Source: Halanaerobiaceae bacterium
GTDB taxonomy: Bacteria > Bacillota > Halanaerobiia > Halanaerobiales > Halarsenatibacteraceae
NCBI GenBank assembly: GCA_003554225.1
Contig: PWFW01000293.1
Location: forward strand, 1 to 32,818
DNA: 32,818 nt
Reading direction: 5' to 3'
Position numbers and translations under genes: made by a program. The notes under the pieces are model-generated. The model did no database searches, was not told the origin of the DNA, and saw only the letters and a program-made list of their open reading frames with translations. Position 1 is the stretch's first letter; each line of letters begins with the position of its first letter. Below are positions 23,420 through 31,991 of the stretch, piece after piece.

Positions 23420-24889
23420 ATGAATTCTCTCATAGCTTATCCCGAAAACAACAATTTTTCCTCAGCTCTCAACCGCCTTTTACAGATTGCAGTTAAGGTT
23501 CTGCCAGTAATTCTACTGGCTGCTTTATTAATATTTCTGCTGGCCCCAGAAGCCGCAGTTCAGGAGAGAGATGAAGATATAAATCATCATCTCGAGAAAG
23601 AAATTGCTTCCAGTCTCCAGCAGGATTTGATCTATGATTTTTATGAACGGAGAGACTACCTGCCCCTCTGGGTTGCCGACAGCAGATTAACCGAAGCTGG
23701 CGAAGAAGTATATAATATTATCAGTCAGGCTAAAAAATATGGTTTAAATCCCAGGGATTATAATTATAATAAAATCAATGATCTCTGGCTGGGACTGCGC
23801 TATCAGAATCCCGATGAATTTCCTCCAGCTCAGGCTGCTGAGCTGGAAATTATGATAACCGAGGGCCTGGTTAATTTAACCGGCGATCTGGCCCGGGGCA
23901 GACTAAATCCCGATTCCTACACCAGAAGAGTGGCCTCCCTGGGAATTGCTCCTGAAGTTTCTCTGGTATTATCGGCTGCCCGTGCAGGAGAGGATCTGGA
24001 ACAGGCCTTGAATAATATCCAGCCCCGGCATCCCCAGTATCAGAAACTGCTGGAAATCAACCGGGCTGTCCAGCGGGAGGAGAAAAATCTCACCCGGGAA
24101 GAGAAAAATATTCTGGCAGCCAACCTGGAAAAGTGGCGCTGGCCACAGGATAATTCTCCCGGTACCAGCGAAAGACATATCTACGTAAATCTTCCCTCCT
24201 ATACTGCCCAGGTCTATGAGGGCAGTGAAGTTGTTCTTGATATGAAAACAATTATCGGCAGACGGGCCCACCCCACCCCGGAGATGAACAAAAACCTGAC
24301 CCATCTCACCCTCAGCCCGCGCTGGTACATGCCAAGATCGATCGCTCTCAGAGAACATCTCCCGAAAATTAAAGAAGATCAGGATCATCTGGATCGGGGA
24401 GGTTATCGCGTCTATGAGCAGGATGATTCCGGGCGTTTTGTCGAAGTTGATCCCGACGAGATTAACTGGGAAGAAAAGGATTCCAGCAACTTCAATTATT
24501 ACCTCTGGCAGGATGCCGGTCCTGATAATGCTCTGGGCCGGGTCGTCTTTCGTTTTCCCAATCAGCAGGGTATTTTCCTTCATGATACGCCTGACCGCCA
24601 TCTTTTCAATCTGGATGCCAGGGCTGAAAGCTCAGGCTGCATCAGAGTTGATAAACCCATGGAGCTGGCCCGCTATCTGCTGCAGGACCAGGCCAGCTGG
24701 GACCTGGAAAAAATGAATGAGAAAATAAGAGAAAGACAGGAGACTACTATTTATATTAATAATCCCATTCCGATCCACCTCTCCTACTTTACCGCAGGAG
24801 TTAGGCAAAATGGAGAGCTGAAATTTTATGATGATATTTATAACAGAATGTCGGATTTAATAAACGCTCTGGAGCGGCTTGAAGATTAA
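23420..24889 (+). CDS. L,D-transpeptidase, YcbB type
   Basis: A 489-aa cell-wall enzyme that forms 3-3 (or related) peptidoglycan cross-links. It has one N-terminal hydrophobic helix (~27-43), so the catalytic part is outside the inner membrane. A helical scaffold (~55-225), with the LDPxxY-like NPRDYNYNK and the RGRLNPDSY stretch, is like the N-terminal scaffold of E. coli YcbB. The YkuD domain (~250-430) carries SPRWYMPRSIA, then FLHDTPDRHLF (His 388), and the active-site SSGCIRV with Cys 407. Shorter than E. coli YcbB (about 615 aa), apparently lacking its separate PG-binding domain, which the next gene supplies threefold. The ATG at 23420 is chosen, with GGGTGG 8 nt upstream; the track's GTG at 23408 lies within that site. 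Confidence 0.9.
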   Translation: MNSLIAYPENNNFSSALNRLLQIAVKVLPVILLAALLIFLLAPEAAVQERDEDINHHLEKEIASSLQQDLIYDFYERRDYLPLWVADSRLTEAGEEVYNIISQAKKYGLNPRDYNYNKINDLWLGLRYQNPDEFPPAQAAELEIMITEGLVNLTGDLARGRLNPDSYTRRVASLGIAPEVSLVLSAARAGEDLEQALNNIQPRHPQYQKLLEINRAVQREEKNLTREEKNILAANLEKWRWPQDNSPGTSERHIYVNLPSYTAQVYEGSEVVLDMKTIIGRRAHPTPEMNKNLTHLTLSPRWYMPRSIALREHLPKIKEDQDHLDRGGYRVYEQDDSGRFVEVDPDEINWEEKDSSNFNYYLWQDAGPDNALGRVVFRFPNQQGIFLHDTPDRHLFNLDARAESSGCIRVDKPMELARYLLQDQASWDLEKMNEKIRERQETTIYINNPIPIHLSYFTAGVRQNGELKFYDDIYNRMSDLINALERLED

Positions 24890-24959
24890 GAGATAATATT
24901 GGATGGAAAGAAGAATAAAGTTATCTTTATACAAACAGGAAAGTGGGGGAAAATATGAA

Positions 24960-26486
24960 ATGAACTATCCCAAAAAGAATATTGTGATTCTGGTGATCTG
25001 CTGCCTGATAACCGCTGGAGCTCTTGGGATGATTGAGGCAGGAGAAAATGCCGCCCAGGCCAGCACTCTCCTGAGGCTGGGGGATAGAGAAGAAGAGGTC
25101 AAAATTCTCCAGCAGCGGCTGCAGGATCTGGGCCTTTACGACGGTCCTTTAACCGGTTTTTATGGAGAAAAGACCCGGCATGCTGTCGAGAGGCTGCAGC
25201 AGGTCTCAAACCTTCGTTCTGATGGTATGGCAGGAGACAAAACACTGGCAGCCCTGGAAAAGCTGGAAGGCAATATCGATCACTATCCGGAATTAAAATT
25301 ATATACACATAGTGCGGAAGTCTTTTACTTACAGCGTCTCCTTCAGGATCTCGGTTACCTGAATGCCGAGCCTTCTGGTCTTTTCAGAACCCAGACCCAC
25401 CGGGCAGTGCAGAATTTTCAGGAGAATAAAGGATTAAAAGCCGATGGCGTTGTTGGACGTTCGACCTGGCAGGCTCTGGAGAAAAATTCCAGACTGGCAG
25501 ATCCTGAGGCAGAAAAAATCGGCATACCTTCCAAGAGTTCCCTGAGGCCTGAGGATGAAAAACCGGAAGAAGAGGATAGAGATGACGCAGAAAGAATTTC
25601 ACCTGATGCCGCTGAAATCGATGATGACACCGAAGAAAAGGTTTTCCAGGAAAGCGAAAGGGTAAAACAGGAAGATGGACCGGATCCATCTGCCATGCCT
25701 CTTCTGCGGAAAGGAGATTCCGGCGAAGAGGTCAAAGAGCTGCAGCGTCTGCTTCAGAGCCAGGGGTTTTACCCGGCCCGGATTGATGGAGAGTTTGGTT
25801 ATCAGACTATGCTGGCAGTCAAGCAGTTTCAAAGCCTTTCCGGCCTTCAGGTCGATGCTGTGGTCGGCCCCAAGACCTGGCGGGAAATGCTGGCTGAAAG
25901 CAGCGGAGAGACCATCTATTATACCGTTCAATCGGGAGACAGCCTCTGGGCTTTAGCTCGGCAGTTAAATACCACCGTCGATAAAATTAGAACTGCCAAT
26001 AATATCTCCGGAGATACTATCAGAGCAGGAGACAGGCTTCAGGTTCCCGGCGATGGGATAGCCACCGCTGAGATCAAGGATCTACACTGGAACCAGGTGG
26101 ATCCCATGATTCCTGAAGGCAAAACATTTACCATCACCGATGTGGAAACCGGTTTGAGTTTCAGGGCCCGCCGCCTTTACGGCACTAACCATGCCGATGT
26201 GGAGCCGGCTTCCAGGAGGGATACCCAGGTTAAACAGCAGATCTATGGCGGCAGCTGGAGTTGGGACAGGCGAGCTGTGGTTATCCATATTAACAATATG
26301 CTGATAGCCGGCTCGATCAACGGCAAGCCCCATGGCGGGCAGGAAATTACCGACAACAACTATCCCGGTCATTTCTGCCTGCATTTTCGCGGCAGCCAAC
26401 TGCATAACAGCGGCGGTCTGGATCCCGATCATCAAAACAGGGTAGAAGAAGCTGCCGAAGAGCTCTGGCCAATCATTGGCGATTGA
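24960..26486 (+). CDS. Secreted PG-binding/LysM protein with Cys-containing C-terminal domain
   Basis: A 508-aa exported protein. Signal peptide ~1-34 (MNYPKKNIVILVICC..., cleavage near AQAS). Three PG_binding_1 domains follow: ~38-100, ~110-178 and ~248-312. Between the second and third is a long acidic linker rich in Glu and Asp. A LysM domain (YTVQSGDSLWALA) sits at ~322-365. The last ~130 residues (GTNHADVEPASRRD..., NYPGHFCLHFRGS) form a domain I know from Firmicute PG-binding proteins, with a conserved His/Cys pair (Cys 473) that looks like a divergent YkuD-type active site. It follows the YcbB-type gene after 70 bp. The track ATG at 24903 would add 19 residues before the signal peptide; neither start has a strong ribosome binding site. 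Confidence 0.85.
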   Translation: MNYPKKNIVILVICCLITAGALGMIEAGENAAQASTLLRLGDREEEVKILQQRLQDLGLYDGPLTGFYGEKTRHAVERLQQVSNLRSDGMAGDKTLAALEKLEGNIDHYPELKLYTHSAEVFYLQRLLQDLGYLNAEPSGLFRTQTHRAVQNFQENKGLKADGVVGRSTWQALEKNSRLADPEAEKIGIPSKSSLRPEDEKPEEEDRDDAERISPDAAEIDDDTEEKVFQESERVKQEDGPDPSAMPLLRKGDSGEEVKELQRLLQSQGFYPARIDGEFGYQTMLAVKQFQSLSGLQVDAVVGPKTWREMLAESSGETIYYTVQSGDSLWALARQLNTTVDKIRTANNISGDTIRAGDRLQVPGDGIATAEIKDLHWNQVDPMIPEGKTFTITDVETGLSFRARRLYGTNHADVEPASRRDTQVKQQIYGGSWSWDRRAVVIHINNMLIAGSINGKPHGGQEITDNNYPGHFCLHFRGSQLHNSGGLDPDHQNRVEEAAEELWPIIGD

Positions 26487-26724
26487 TTATTTCAGTTTCC
26501 TTTGCCGTCTAGAAATTACGGACCACATCTAAAGGTCCATCTCTCAAATAACAGCCAGATTGATACTGCTATTAGTACTGGATTATTCTTAAACAGGCTG
26601 CTATCACAACAAGTATGCTTCTTAAAATTTTTCTGGACAAGCCAAATAAAAATTTCAGTTAGATACTCTGCTAAAAATATCATACTGTTGATGGGATTTA
26701 ACATAATATCATGATCGAAAAGAC

Positions 26725-26762
26725 AAAAACCAGACCTTGCCCGTTTGCGAGGTCTGGTTTTT
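26725..26762. terminator. Bidirectional Rho-independent terminator
   Basis: A 16-bp stem with one G-T wobble (AAAAACCAGACCTTGC against GCGAGGTCTGGTTTTT) and a 6-nt loop. A-tract and T-tract flank the G+C part, so it works on both strands. It is ~240 bp after the LysM-protein stop and ~100 bp after the pepF stop. Confidence 0.9.
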
Positions 26763-26802
26763 ATTGTTCCTGGTTAATTTTAAAACTCTTCCTGCTGGAA
26801 AA

Positions 26803-26831
26803 TTGACATAATCAGAGTTATGGTGTATCTT
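26803..26831 (+). promoter_or_regulatory. Promoter-like sequence directed antisense into pepF
   Basis: TTGACA (26803-26808), 17 bp, TATCTT (26826-26831) on the plus strand. A transcript would begin near 26838 and run antisense through the 3' end of pepF, which has no plus-strand gene. Could be chance in A+T-rich DNA. Confidence 0.35.
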
Positions 26832-26864
26832 CTTACAAAATTATCTTGAATTTATTTAATTAGC

Positions 26865-28634
26865 TCATCTCTTCTCTGCCAGACGGAGAAACTTCTCAAT
26901 ATCCTCGCCGATAACCGACAGAGAATCATCCCAGAAATTCCGGGAATTAAGATCAATATCAACCAGAGCTGCCACTTCCGCTACCTTATTCCTGCCGGTA
27001 GCGGTTAGGAGATTTTTATATTCTGTCAGAAAATCCTCCCCCCTCTCCCGGGCTAAAGCATAAACCCCCAGTCCAAAAAGCAGTCCGAAGGCATAGGGAA
27101 AATTGTAATAATTTCTGCCAGCAGAATAGTAGTGCGGCTTGTTGAGCCACATATAAGGATGAAGTTTATCATGATCAAGCCCCTCGCCATAGGCTTTCTG
27201 CTGGGCTTCAATCATGAATTTCTTTAGCTCTTCCACACTCAATGCTGCCTTCTCTCTTTCAGCAAATAGCCTGTCTTCAAAGAGATATCGGCTGTAAATA
27301 TCAACAATTACTTGGCCAGCCTGGCTGATTTTGTTTTCCAGGATAGCAAAGGCCTGAGCGCTATCGGCCTCTTCAATAGCAGCATTAGTTATCACAGTTT
27401 CACTGAAGATCGAAGCTGTCTCAGCCAGCGGCATAGGATAGCTGGTGTTCAAAATGCTCTCCTGCCGGAGACAGTAACCATGATAGGCGTGACCCAGCTC
27501 ATGAGCCAGGGTGGTCATATCACTGAAACTACCGGTAAAATTGCTTAGAATCCGGCTTTCCTTGATAGGTTCTAAATTATAACAAAAAGCTCCACCCCGC
27601 TTGCCTTCCCGGGGTTCGGCATCAATCCAGCGCTCCTGAAAGGCCCGGTGGTAGAGATCTGCCATCTCCTGGCTGAATCTGCTGATATTTTCAATGATGA
27701 AATCCCTGGCCTGAGAATAACTGAACTCCATCTCAACCTCACCCAGCGGAGCAAAAAGATCATAAAAGGGCAGTCCCTCCTCGTGCCCTAGAACTCCAGC
27801 CTTGGCCCGAAAATATTCTCGAAACTTCGGGAGATAATCCTTCATGGCAGCCAGCATGGTATCCAGTGTTTCCCTTTCAAGCCGGGATTCCTGAAGAGTT
27901 TCTGCCAGAGGACTCTGATAACCTCTTCTCTTAATCAGGGTTAAAACCTCTCCCTTAATACCGTTGAGGGAAGCAGCAACAGACTCTTCAATTTCAGGAT
28001 AGGCTGCCAGCTCAGCCTGGTAACCGGACTTTCTCACCTCCTGGTCCTGCTTATAGGCCAGATTGCGGACTTCAGGCAGAGGGAGTTTTTTAATTTCTCC
28101 CTCGATCTCTACATCAATCATCAAAGTTGAAGTTAGCCTCTGCTGCAGTTTGGTCCAGGCTGAGGATCCGGTGCGTTTAAGCTGGGCAGCCAGGGTCTCT
28201 TCCTCCCGGGATAAAAGATAACGGCTCTGCTCCACCAGTTCCTCCAGGAAAAAGCTGTGCTCCTGCAGAAGTTCAGAACTGTTGATAATCTCCCGTCGAT
28301 CCTCCAGACCGCTCAACCATTTCTGAAACTCTACCCGGGGGGCTGTTAATCTGGCAGATTCCTTTTCCAGCTGTTCAATAATTTTAAGGGCCTCTTCATT
28401 TCTGGCCTCGACACTTAATCTCAACTGAGAATAACCCATAAGCTTGCTGTAAACCTCATAATAATCCTGAAGGATCTTAATAAATTCTTCGGCTGAATTC
28501 CCTGGTTCTCTCTTTTCTTCAGGCTGCCACTCCTCCAGTTCAGTCAGCATTTCTTTCATTTTTTCCCTATCCTGGAGAAAGCTGTCACTAGAGAAGTCGT
28601 GATAAAGAGCAGTTAGATCCCAGCGTTCTGTCAT
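26865..28634 (-). CDS. pepF: M3-family oligoendopeptidase (PepF type)
   Basis: A 589-aa zinc metallopeptidase that degrades oligopeptides in the cytoplasm. The zinc motif is HELGH (H378, E379, H382) in TLAHELGHAYHGY, and the third ligand is E405 in LAETASIF. Mostly helical N-terminal half, no signal peptide, length as expected for PepF (about 600). Start ATG with only a weak GGA-type site; the AGGTG 13 nt upstream is distant. Single gene between the shared terminator at 26725 and the thrBC unit. Confidence 0.94.
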   Translation of the reverse strand: MTERWDLTALYHDFSSDSFLQDREKMKEMLTELEEWQPEEKREPGNSAEEFIKILQDYYEVYSKLMGYSQLRLSVEARNEEALKIIEQLEKESARLTAPRVEFQKWLSGLEDRREIINSSELLQEHSFFLEELVEQSRYLLSREEETLAAQLKRTGSSAWTKLQQRLTSTLMIDVEIEGEIKKLPLPEVRNLAYKQDQEVRKSGYQAELAAYPEIEESVAASLNGIKGEVLTLIKRRGYQSPLAETLQESRLERETLDTMLAAMKDYLPKFREYFRAKAGVLGHEEGLPFYDLFAPLGEVEMEFSYSQARDFIIENISRFSQEMADLYHRAFQERWIDAEPREGKRGGAFCYNLEPIKESRILSNFTGSFSDMTTLAHELGHAYHGYCLRQESILNTSYPMPLAETASIFSETVITNAAIEEADSAQAFAILENKISQAGQVIVDIYSRYLFEDRLFAEREKAALSVEELKKFMIEAQQKAYGEGLDHDKLHPYMWLNKPHYYSAGRNYYNFPYAFGLLFGLGVYALARERGEDFLTEYKNLLTATGRNKVAEVAALVDIDLNSRNFWDDSLSVIGEDIEKFLRLAEKR

Positions 28635-28819
28635 TTTTCCATCAGCACCTTTCTTTTTCGATAATAAAATTTTTTTGGACTATTCTCCTGTTCTTTTATC
28701 AAAAAATAGCTAAAATAATATTGTCTTTATATTTAGCAGAGGTTTAAGAGGAGATCCCTTCTTAATCTGCCAGTAAAGCAGGCCATCTACCAAAAAAACT
28801 AAAGAAGCAGAACCAGATA

Positions 28820-28838
28820 AACTTATACTCTATAAGTT
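28820..28838. repeat. 8-3-8 palindrome between thrC and pepF
   Basis: AACTTATA-CTC-TATAAGTT is a perfect inverted repeat, 32 bp past the thrC stop and ~185 bp before the pepF start. A weak terminator for thrBC or an operator for pepF are both possible; no T-tract is present. Confidence 0.5.
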
Positions 28839-28870
28839 CTTGTGCATAAAAAGTACTTCCCGGTTTCCTG

Positions 28871-29929
28871 CTAAATTCCTGCCCGTTCCACCACCCTTTC
28901 CAGACTGGCCTCCACCGGTTCAGGTTGTAAAATCTCCTGGAAAGCAGTGTTGGGATCCTTCAACCCATGACCGGTCAGCACACAGACCACCCTGCTGTCC
29001 TCCGGCAGCGACTTCTCCCGGGTCATTTTTTTCACCCCGGCCAGCGAAGCAGCCGAGGCCGGTTCAGCAAAAATTCCGGTCAGCGAAGCCAGCTCCCGAT
29101 AAGCCTCCAGTATTTCAGAGTCACTTACTTCTTCTATTAAACCGGCTGACTGCCGGGCTGCCTCAACTGCTTTTTCCCAGCTGACAGGATTGCCGATTCT
29201 GATAGCCGAGGCCACCGTTTCTGGCTCAGCTATTACCCTGTCCCTGGTGATGGCAGCAGCTCCGGCCGCTTCAAAACCCCACATCTCAGGCAGGCTGTCA
29301 ATTCTACCGGCAGTTTTATATTCCTGAAAACCCTGCCAGTAGGCAGTAATATTACCGGCATTTCCCACCGGAATCGCCAGAATTTCAGGGGGCCGGCCCA
29401 GCTGGTGGCAGATCTCAAAGGCAGCGCTCTTCTGGCCCTCAATCCGGTAGGGATTGAGGGAGTTAACCAGGGTCACAGGATAGCGGCTGCAAATTTCCCG
29501 AACCAGCTCCAGAGCCCGATCAAAGTTGCCTTCAATAGGAATAACCTCTGCCCCGTGAATTAGGGCCTGAGCCAGTTTGCCCAGGGCAATATTGCCGGCT
29601 GGCACTAACACTATGGACTTCAAACCAGCCCGTGCGCCGTAGGCAGCTGCTGCCGCCGAGGTATTGCCGGTGGAAGCGCAGATGATTGCCTGGCTGCCCT
29701 CCTCCCGGGCTTTGGTAACTGCCAGCGTCATCCCCCGATCCTTAAAGGAACCGGTAGGATTTGCCCCGTCAAATTTTAGATAGAGCTCAAGCTTAAGACC
29801 CAGCTCTCCTGCCAGCTCCGGCACATGAATCAGGGGGGTGTTACCTTCTTCTAAGGTTACTACTTCGCTCTCTTCGCTCACAGGCATAAACTCTTTAAAG
29901 GCCCTGATAACTCCCGGCCATTTTTCCAC
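28871..29929 (-). CDS. thrC: Threonine synthase
   Basis: A 352-aa fold-type II PLP enzyme converting O-phosphohomoserine to threonine. The PLP lysine is K63 in [10 protein letters not shown], followed by [15 protein letters not shown] (phosphate-binding/Asn region) and the glycine-rich PVGNAGNI loop. It belongs to the short bacterial type. I place the start at GTG 29929, 8 nt after AAGGAG in the end of thrB. The track GTG at 29938 overlaps the thrB stop (GTGA) and is too close to that site. It is tightly linked to thrB, giving the last two steps of threonine synthesis. No hom or lysC is in the window. Confidence 0.95.
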   Translation of the reverse strand: MEKWPGVIRAFKEFMPVSEESEVVTLEEGNTPLIHVPELAGELGLKLELYLKFDGANPTGSFKDRGMTLAVTKAREEGSQAIICASTGNTSAAAAAYGARAGLKSIVLVPAGNIALGKLAQALIHGAEVIPIEGNFDRALELVREICSRYPVTLVNSLNPYRIEGQKSAAFEICHQLGRPPEILAIPVGNAGNITAYWQGFQEYKTAGRIDSLPEMWGFEAAGAAAITRDRVIAEPETVASAIRIGNPVSWEKAVEAARQSAGLIEEVSDSEILEAYRELASLTGIFAEPASAASLAGVKKMTREKSLPEDSRVVCVLTGHGLKDPNTAFQEILQPEPVEASLERVVERAGI

Positions 29930-29934
29930 TAAAA

Positions 29935-30867
29935 TCACTCCTTCTGGATTAAATAACTGCCTTTAGTGTCCGGGGTGGCTGTTAAAAACACAGCCTGAAT
30001 GCCTTCCTGCCGCCAGGCCTCGGCCATTTTCTCCCCAACTCCAGCTGTATCCTCTCTGGCCAGGGCCAGAACAGCTGGCCCGGCACCGCTTAGGGCAATA
30101 CCAAGAGCCCCGGCCTGATAACCGCTCCTGACAACGTTCTCCCAACCTTTTATGTTCTGACAGCGATAGGGTTGATGAAGCTTATCCTGCATCAAAACCT
30201 TTAGCTCTGCCCAGCGACCGGCACTGATTGCCAGGGGTAAAAGGGCTGTTCTCCCCAGATTGTGAATAACTTCCCCCAGCTCATATTTATCAGGCATAAC
30301 CGAGCGCTGTTCCTCTGTCCGACTGGTTAGTTCCGGAACAATTACAGCCAGCTTAATATCAGGATGAGGCAGAATTTTTTCCCAGTAGACTTTGTTGCTT
30401 TCAGAATTATAAAGTGAAATTGTTAGCCCCCCATGAAAGGCAGGAACTACATTATCAGAATGTCCTTCAATCTGACAGGCCAGTTTAAGCAGCTGGGAAG
30501 TGTTCATCTCCAGCTCAAAATAATGATTGGCTGCCTGCAGGGTGCCGGCAATGGCGGCAGCGCTGCTGCCCAATCCCCTAGCCGGTCCGAGATAAAGCTC
30601 TTCGGTAATCTTAACACCAGCCAGTCTTTTTCCAGCACTTTTCCCCAAAAGCTCAAGGCTCCTGCTTATTAAGTTTTTCTCTGCTGCGATTTCAATCTCT
30701 CTTTTCTCCGGCCAGCTGGAATAAATTTCTGTTCGGAATTTTTCCGGCCCTTCATACTCTTCAATGCTGATATAATTATCCAGGCTCAATGCCAGTCCCA
30801 GGATATCAAAACCCGGACCTAAATTGGCTGAGGTGGCTGGAACTCTGATCTGACAGTTTCTGCTCAT
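29935..30867 (-). CDS. thrB: Homoserine kinase
   Basis: A 310-aa GHMP-family kinase that phosphorylates homoserine. N-terminal [13 protein letters not shown] is the family signature, the ATP-binding motif is [16 protein letters not shown] (~93-108), and a C-terminal glycine-rich [12 protein letters not shown] is present. AGGAGG lies 7 nt upstream of the ATG. It is followed directly by thrC (5-bp gap to the preferred thrC start). Upstream lie a terminator and two promoter candidates, described separately, which bear on its regulation. Confidence 0.95.
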   Translation of the reverse strand: MSRNCQIRVPATSANLGPGFDILGLALSLDNYISIEEYEGPEKFRTEIYSSWPEKREIEIAAEKNLISRSLELLGKSAGKRLAGVKITEELYLGPARGLGSSAAAIAGTLQAANHYFELEMNTSQLLKLACQIEGHSDNVVPAFHGGLTISLYNSESNKVYWEKILPHPDIKLAVIVPELTSRTEEQRSVMPDKYELGEVIHNLGRTALLPLAISAGRWAELKVLMQDKLHQPYRCQNIKGWENVVRSGYQAGALGIALSGAGPAVLALAREDTAGVGEKMAEAWRQEGIQAVFLTATPDTKGSYLIQKE

Positions 30868-30934
30868 ATCCTTTCCTCCTCGAAAAAATCTGCCTCCCGG
30901 CAGTTCCAGTTAAATACTGCAAAAAGTTATCCCC

Positions 30935-30943
30935 ATTATATCA
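30935..30943 (-). promoter_or_regulatory. Extended -10 promoter of thrBC
   Basis: TGATATAAT on the minus strand: a perfect TATAAT preceded by TG-N. The -35 region falls on the T-tract of the terminator (CTTTTT) and is poor, as is common with extended -10 promoters. Predicted start ~60 nt before the thrB ATG. Confidence 0.5.
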
Positions 30944-30955
30944 CATTAATCTAAT

Positions 30956-30986
30956 AAAAAAAGCTCCTCCTGTTAAACAGAGGAGC
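30956..30986 (-). terminator. Rho-independent terminator between otsB and thrB
   Basis: Minus strand: GCTCCTCTGTT pairs with AACAGGAGGAGC (11 bp plus one bulged G), followed directly by seven T. It lies 142 bp after the otsB stop and 88 bp before the thrB start. It could end otsAB, end a small RNA, or act as a thr attenuator. Confidence 0.85.
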
Positions 30987-31080
30987 CATTTTATCTAGCC
31001 AGCAAAAAACTCTTCCTCAAAAAATTGCTGCCGGGCTGCCGAATAATTGCCTCAATCTCAAGGTTTTCATTTTCTCAAAG
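30956..31080 (-). ncRNA. Candidate small RNA or attenuator leader upstream of thrB
   Basis: A transcript from the consensus promoter at 31115-31087 would start near 31080 and end ~125 nt later at the strong terminator. Inside is a second hairpin (CAGCAA pairing with TTGCTG around a ~20-nt loop) and a possible 17-codon peptide (MKTLRLRQLFGSPAAIF) without a good ribosome binding site and with only one Thr codon. No T-box antiterminator motif is seen. Function unknown. Confidence 0.35.
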
Positions 31081-31086
31081 CAGTTA

Positions 31087-31115
31087 AATATATCAATCAG
31101 AGACACTCTTGTCAA
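31087..31115 (-). promoter_or_regulatory. Consensus promoter between otsB and thrB
   Basis: TTGACA (31115-31110), 17 bp, TATATT (31092-31087), beginning only 12 bp after the otsB stop codon and upstream of, not after, the terminator. Confidence 0.55.
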
Positions 31116-31127
31116 AAGCTCTTGGGG

Positions 31128-31991
31128 CTAATTATGGAAATTTATTGCTTGTTCCGCTGCCTGCTGGATCTGCTTCAGAAATTTCCTGACCTCGGAGGGG
31201 TCTTCCAGATAATAATCCGCTGCCGTTTCAAGATCATCCTCGTTTTTGATATAGACAGTAAATCCTGGTCTCGTAAAACTCTGAAAAACATCCTCATCGG
31301 TGGTATCATCTCCAAGATAAATTGCCGGAAATTCTTGCTGGACGGCTGCAACCTCCTGGCCAGAATTCCTGCCGGCCTGTCTTCTTCTCAAAAAATCCAC
31401 CGCCTTGCCCTTATGCCAGGTGACAGGCCTGACCTCCAGAACCTGCCGGCCCTGGAGAACCTCCCAGCCAGCCCCGGCCAGCATCTCCTCCAGTTCTTCC
31501 CTGGTTTTATCGGGTGAGAAAAAAGATTCTGGAGTCCAGTGTAAAGTCAGCAGTTCTCCCTTGTTTTCCAGCTTAACCCCGGAATATTCTTCCGCTATCT
31601 GCCTTATTCTCTTCTTAACCTCCAGAGGAAGGGTGGGGTCGGCTTTCCCGAGGAATTCCCGCTTATCCGAATCTGAGGCCAGATATATCAGGCCGTGAAG
31701 CCCGGCCACCGGAATTTCCCTGCTGGCTAAAAATTTTCGAACTTCCTCGGGTTTCCTGCCGGTTATCACTGTCACAATAATATTCTCGAGGTTATTCAGC
31801 TCCAGCAGGAGCCTGTCAGCTCCAGGCAGAGGATAGGCCCGGGAAGGATCAGCTCGAAAGGGGGCCAGGGTACCATCATAATCTGTAAAAAGATAAAGCG
31901 ATAAGGGAAACCTGCGGTAATTTAACAGCTCACTTAAAGCTTCTGTTCTGAGTTTCTCCAGGAGATGAGGTGGTGTGTCAGCTTTACTCAT
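31128..31991 (-). CDS. otsB: Trehalose-6-phosphate phosphatase
   Basis: A 287-aa HAD-superfamily phosphatase that releases trehalose from trehalose-6-phosphate. HAD motif I is FTDYDGTLAP (D37 nucleophile, D39 acid), motif II is VITGRKPEEV, motif IV is YLGDDTTDEDVF, and GLHGL is the cap region motif. Its ATG overlaps the otsA stop by 8 bp (ATGAGTAA), so the two are translationally coupled. Trehalose probably serves as compatible solute or stress protectant in this salt-adapted host. Slightly longer than the E. coli enzyme (266 aa), with ~20 extra N-terminal residues. Confidence 0.95.
   Translation of the reverse strand: MSKADTPPHLLEKLRTEALSELLNYRRFPLSLYLFTDYDGTLAPFRADPSRAYPLPGADRLLLELNNLENIIVTVITGRKPEEVRKFLASREIPVAGLHGLIYLASDSDKREFLGKADPTLPLEVKKRIRQIAEEYSGVKLENKGELLTLHWTPESFFSPDKTREELEEMLAGAGWEVLQGRQVLEVRPVTWHKGKAVDFLRRRQAGRNSGQEVAAVQQEFPAIYLGDDTTDEDVFQSFTRPGFTVYIKNEDDLETAADYYLEDPSEVRKFLKQIQQAAEQAINFHN

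Larger units (their letters stand above)
26487..26864. other. Intergenic region with bidirectional terminator and short dyad
   Basis: 378 bp between convergent genes. Contents: a 5-bp dyad GGACC-N9-GGTCC near 26520-26540 without a T-run, 180 bp of featureless A+T-rich DNA, the strong terminator at 26725, and a promoter-like sequence at 26803 pointing into pepF. ORFs of 60-70 codons here lack ribosome binding sites and look random. Confidence 0.55.

Noticed and set aside
23969-24601. 210-codon minus-strand ORF inside the L,D-transpeptidase gene
   Set aside because: Shadow; no ribosome binding site and no recognisable domain.
30956-31080. T-box riboswitch upstream of thrB
   Set aside because: No AGGGTGGNACCGCG-like antiterminator sequence and too little leader for a T-box.
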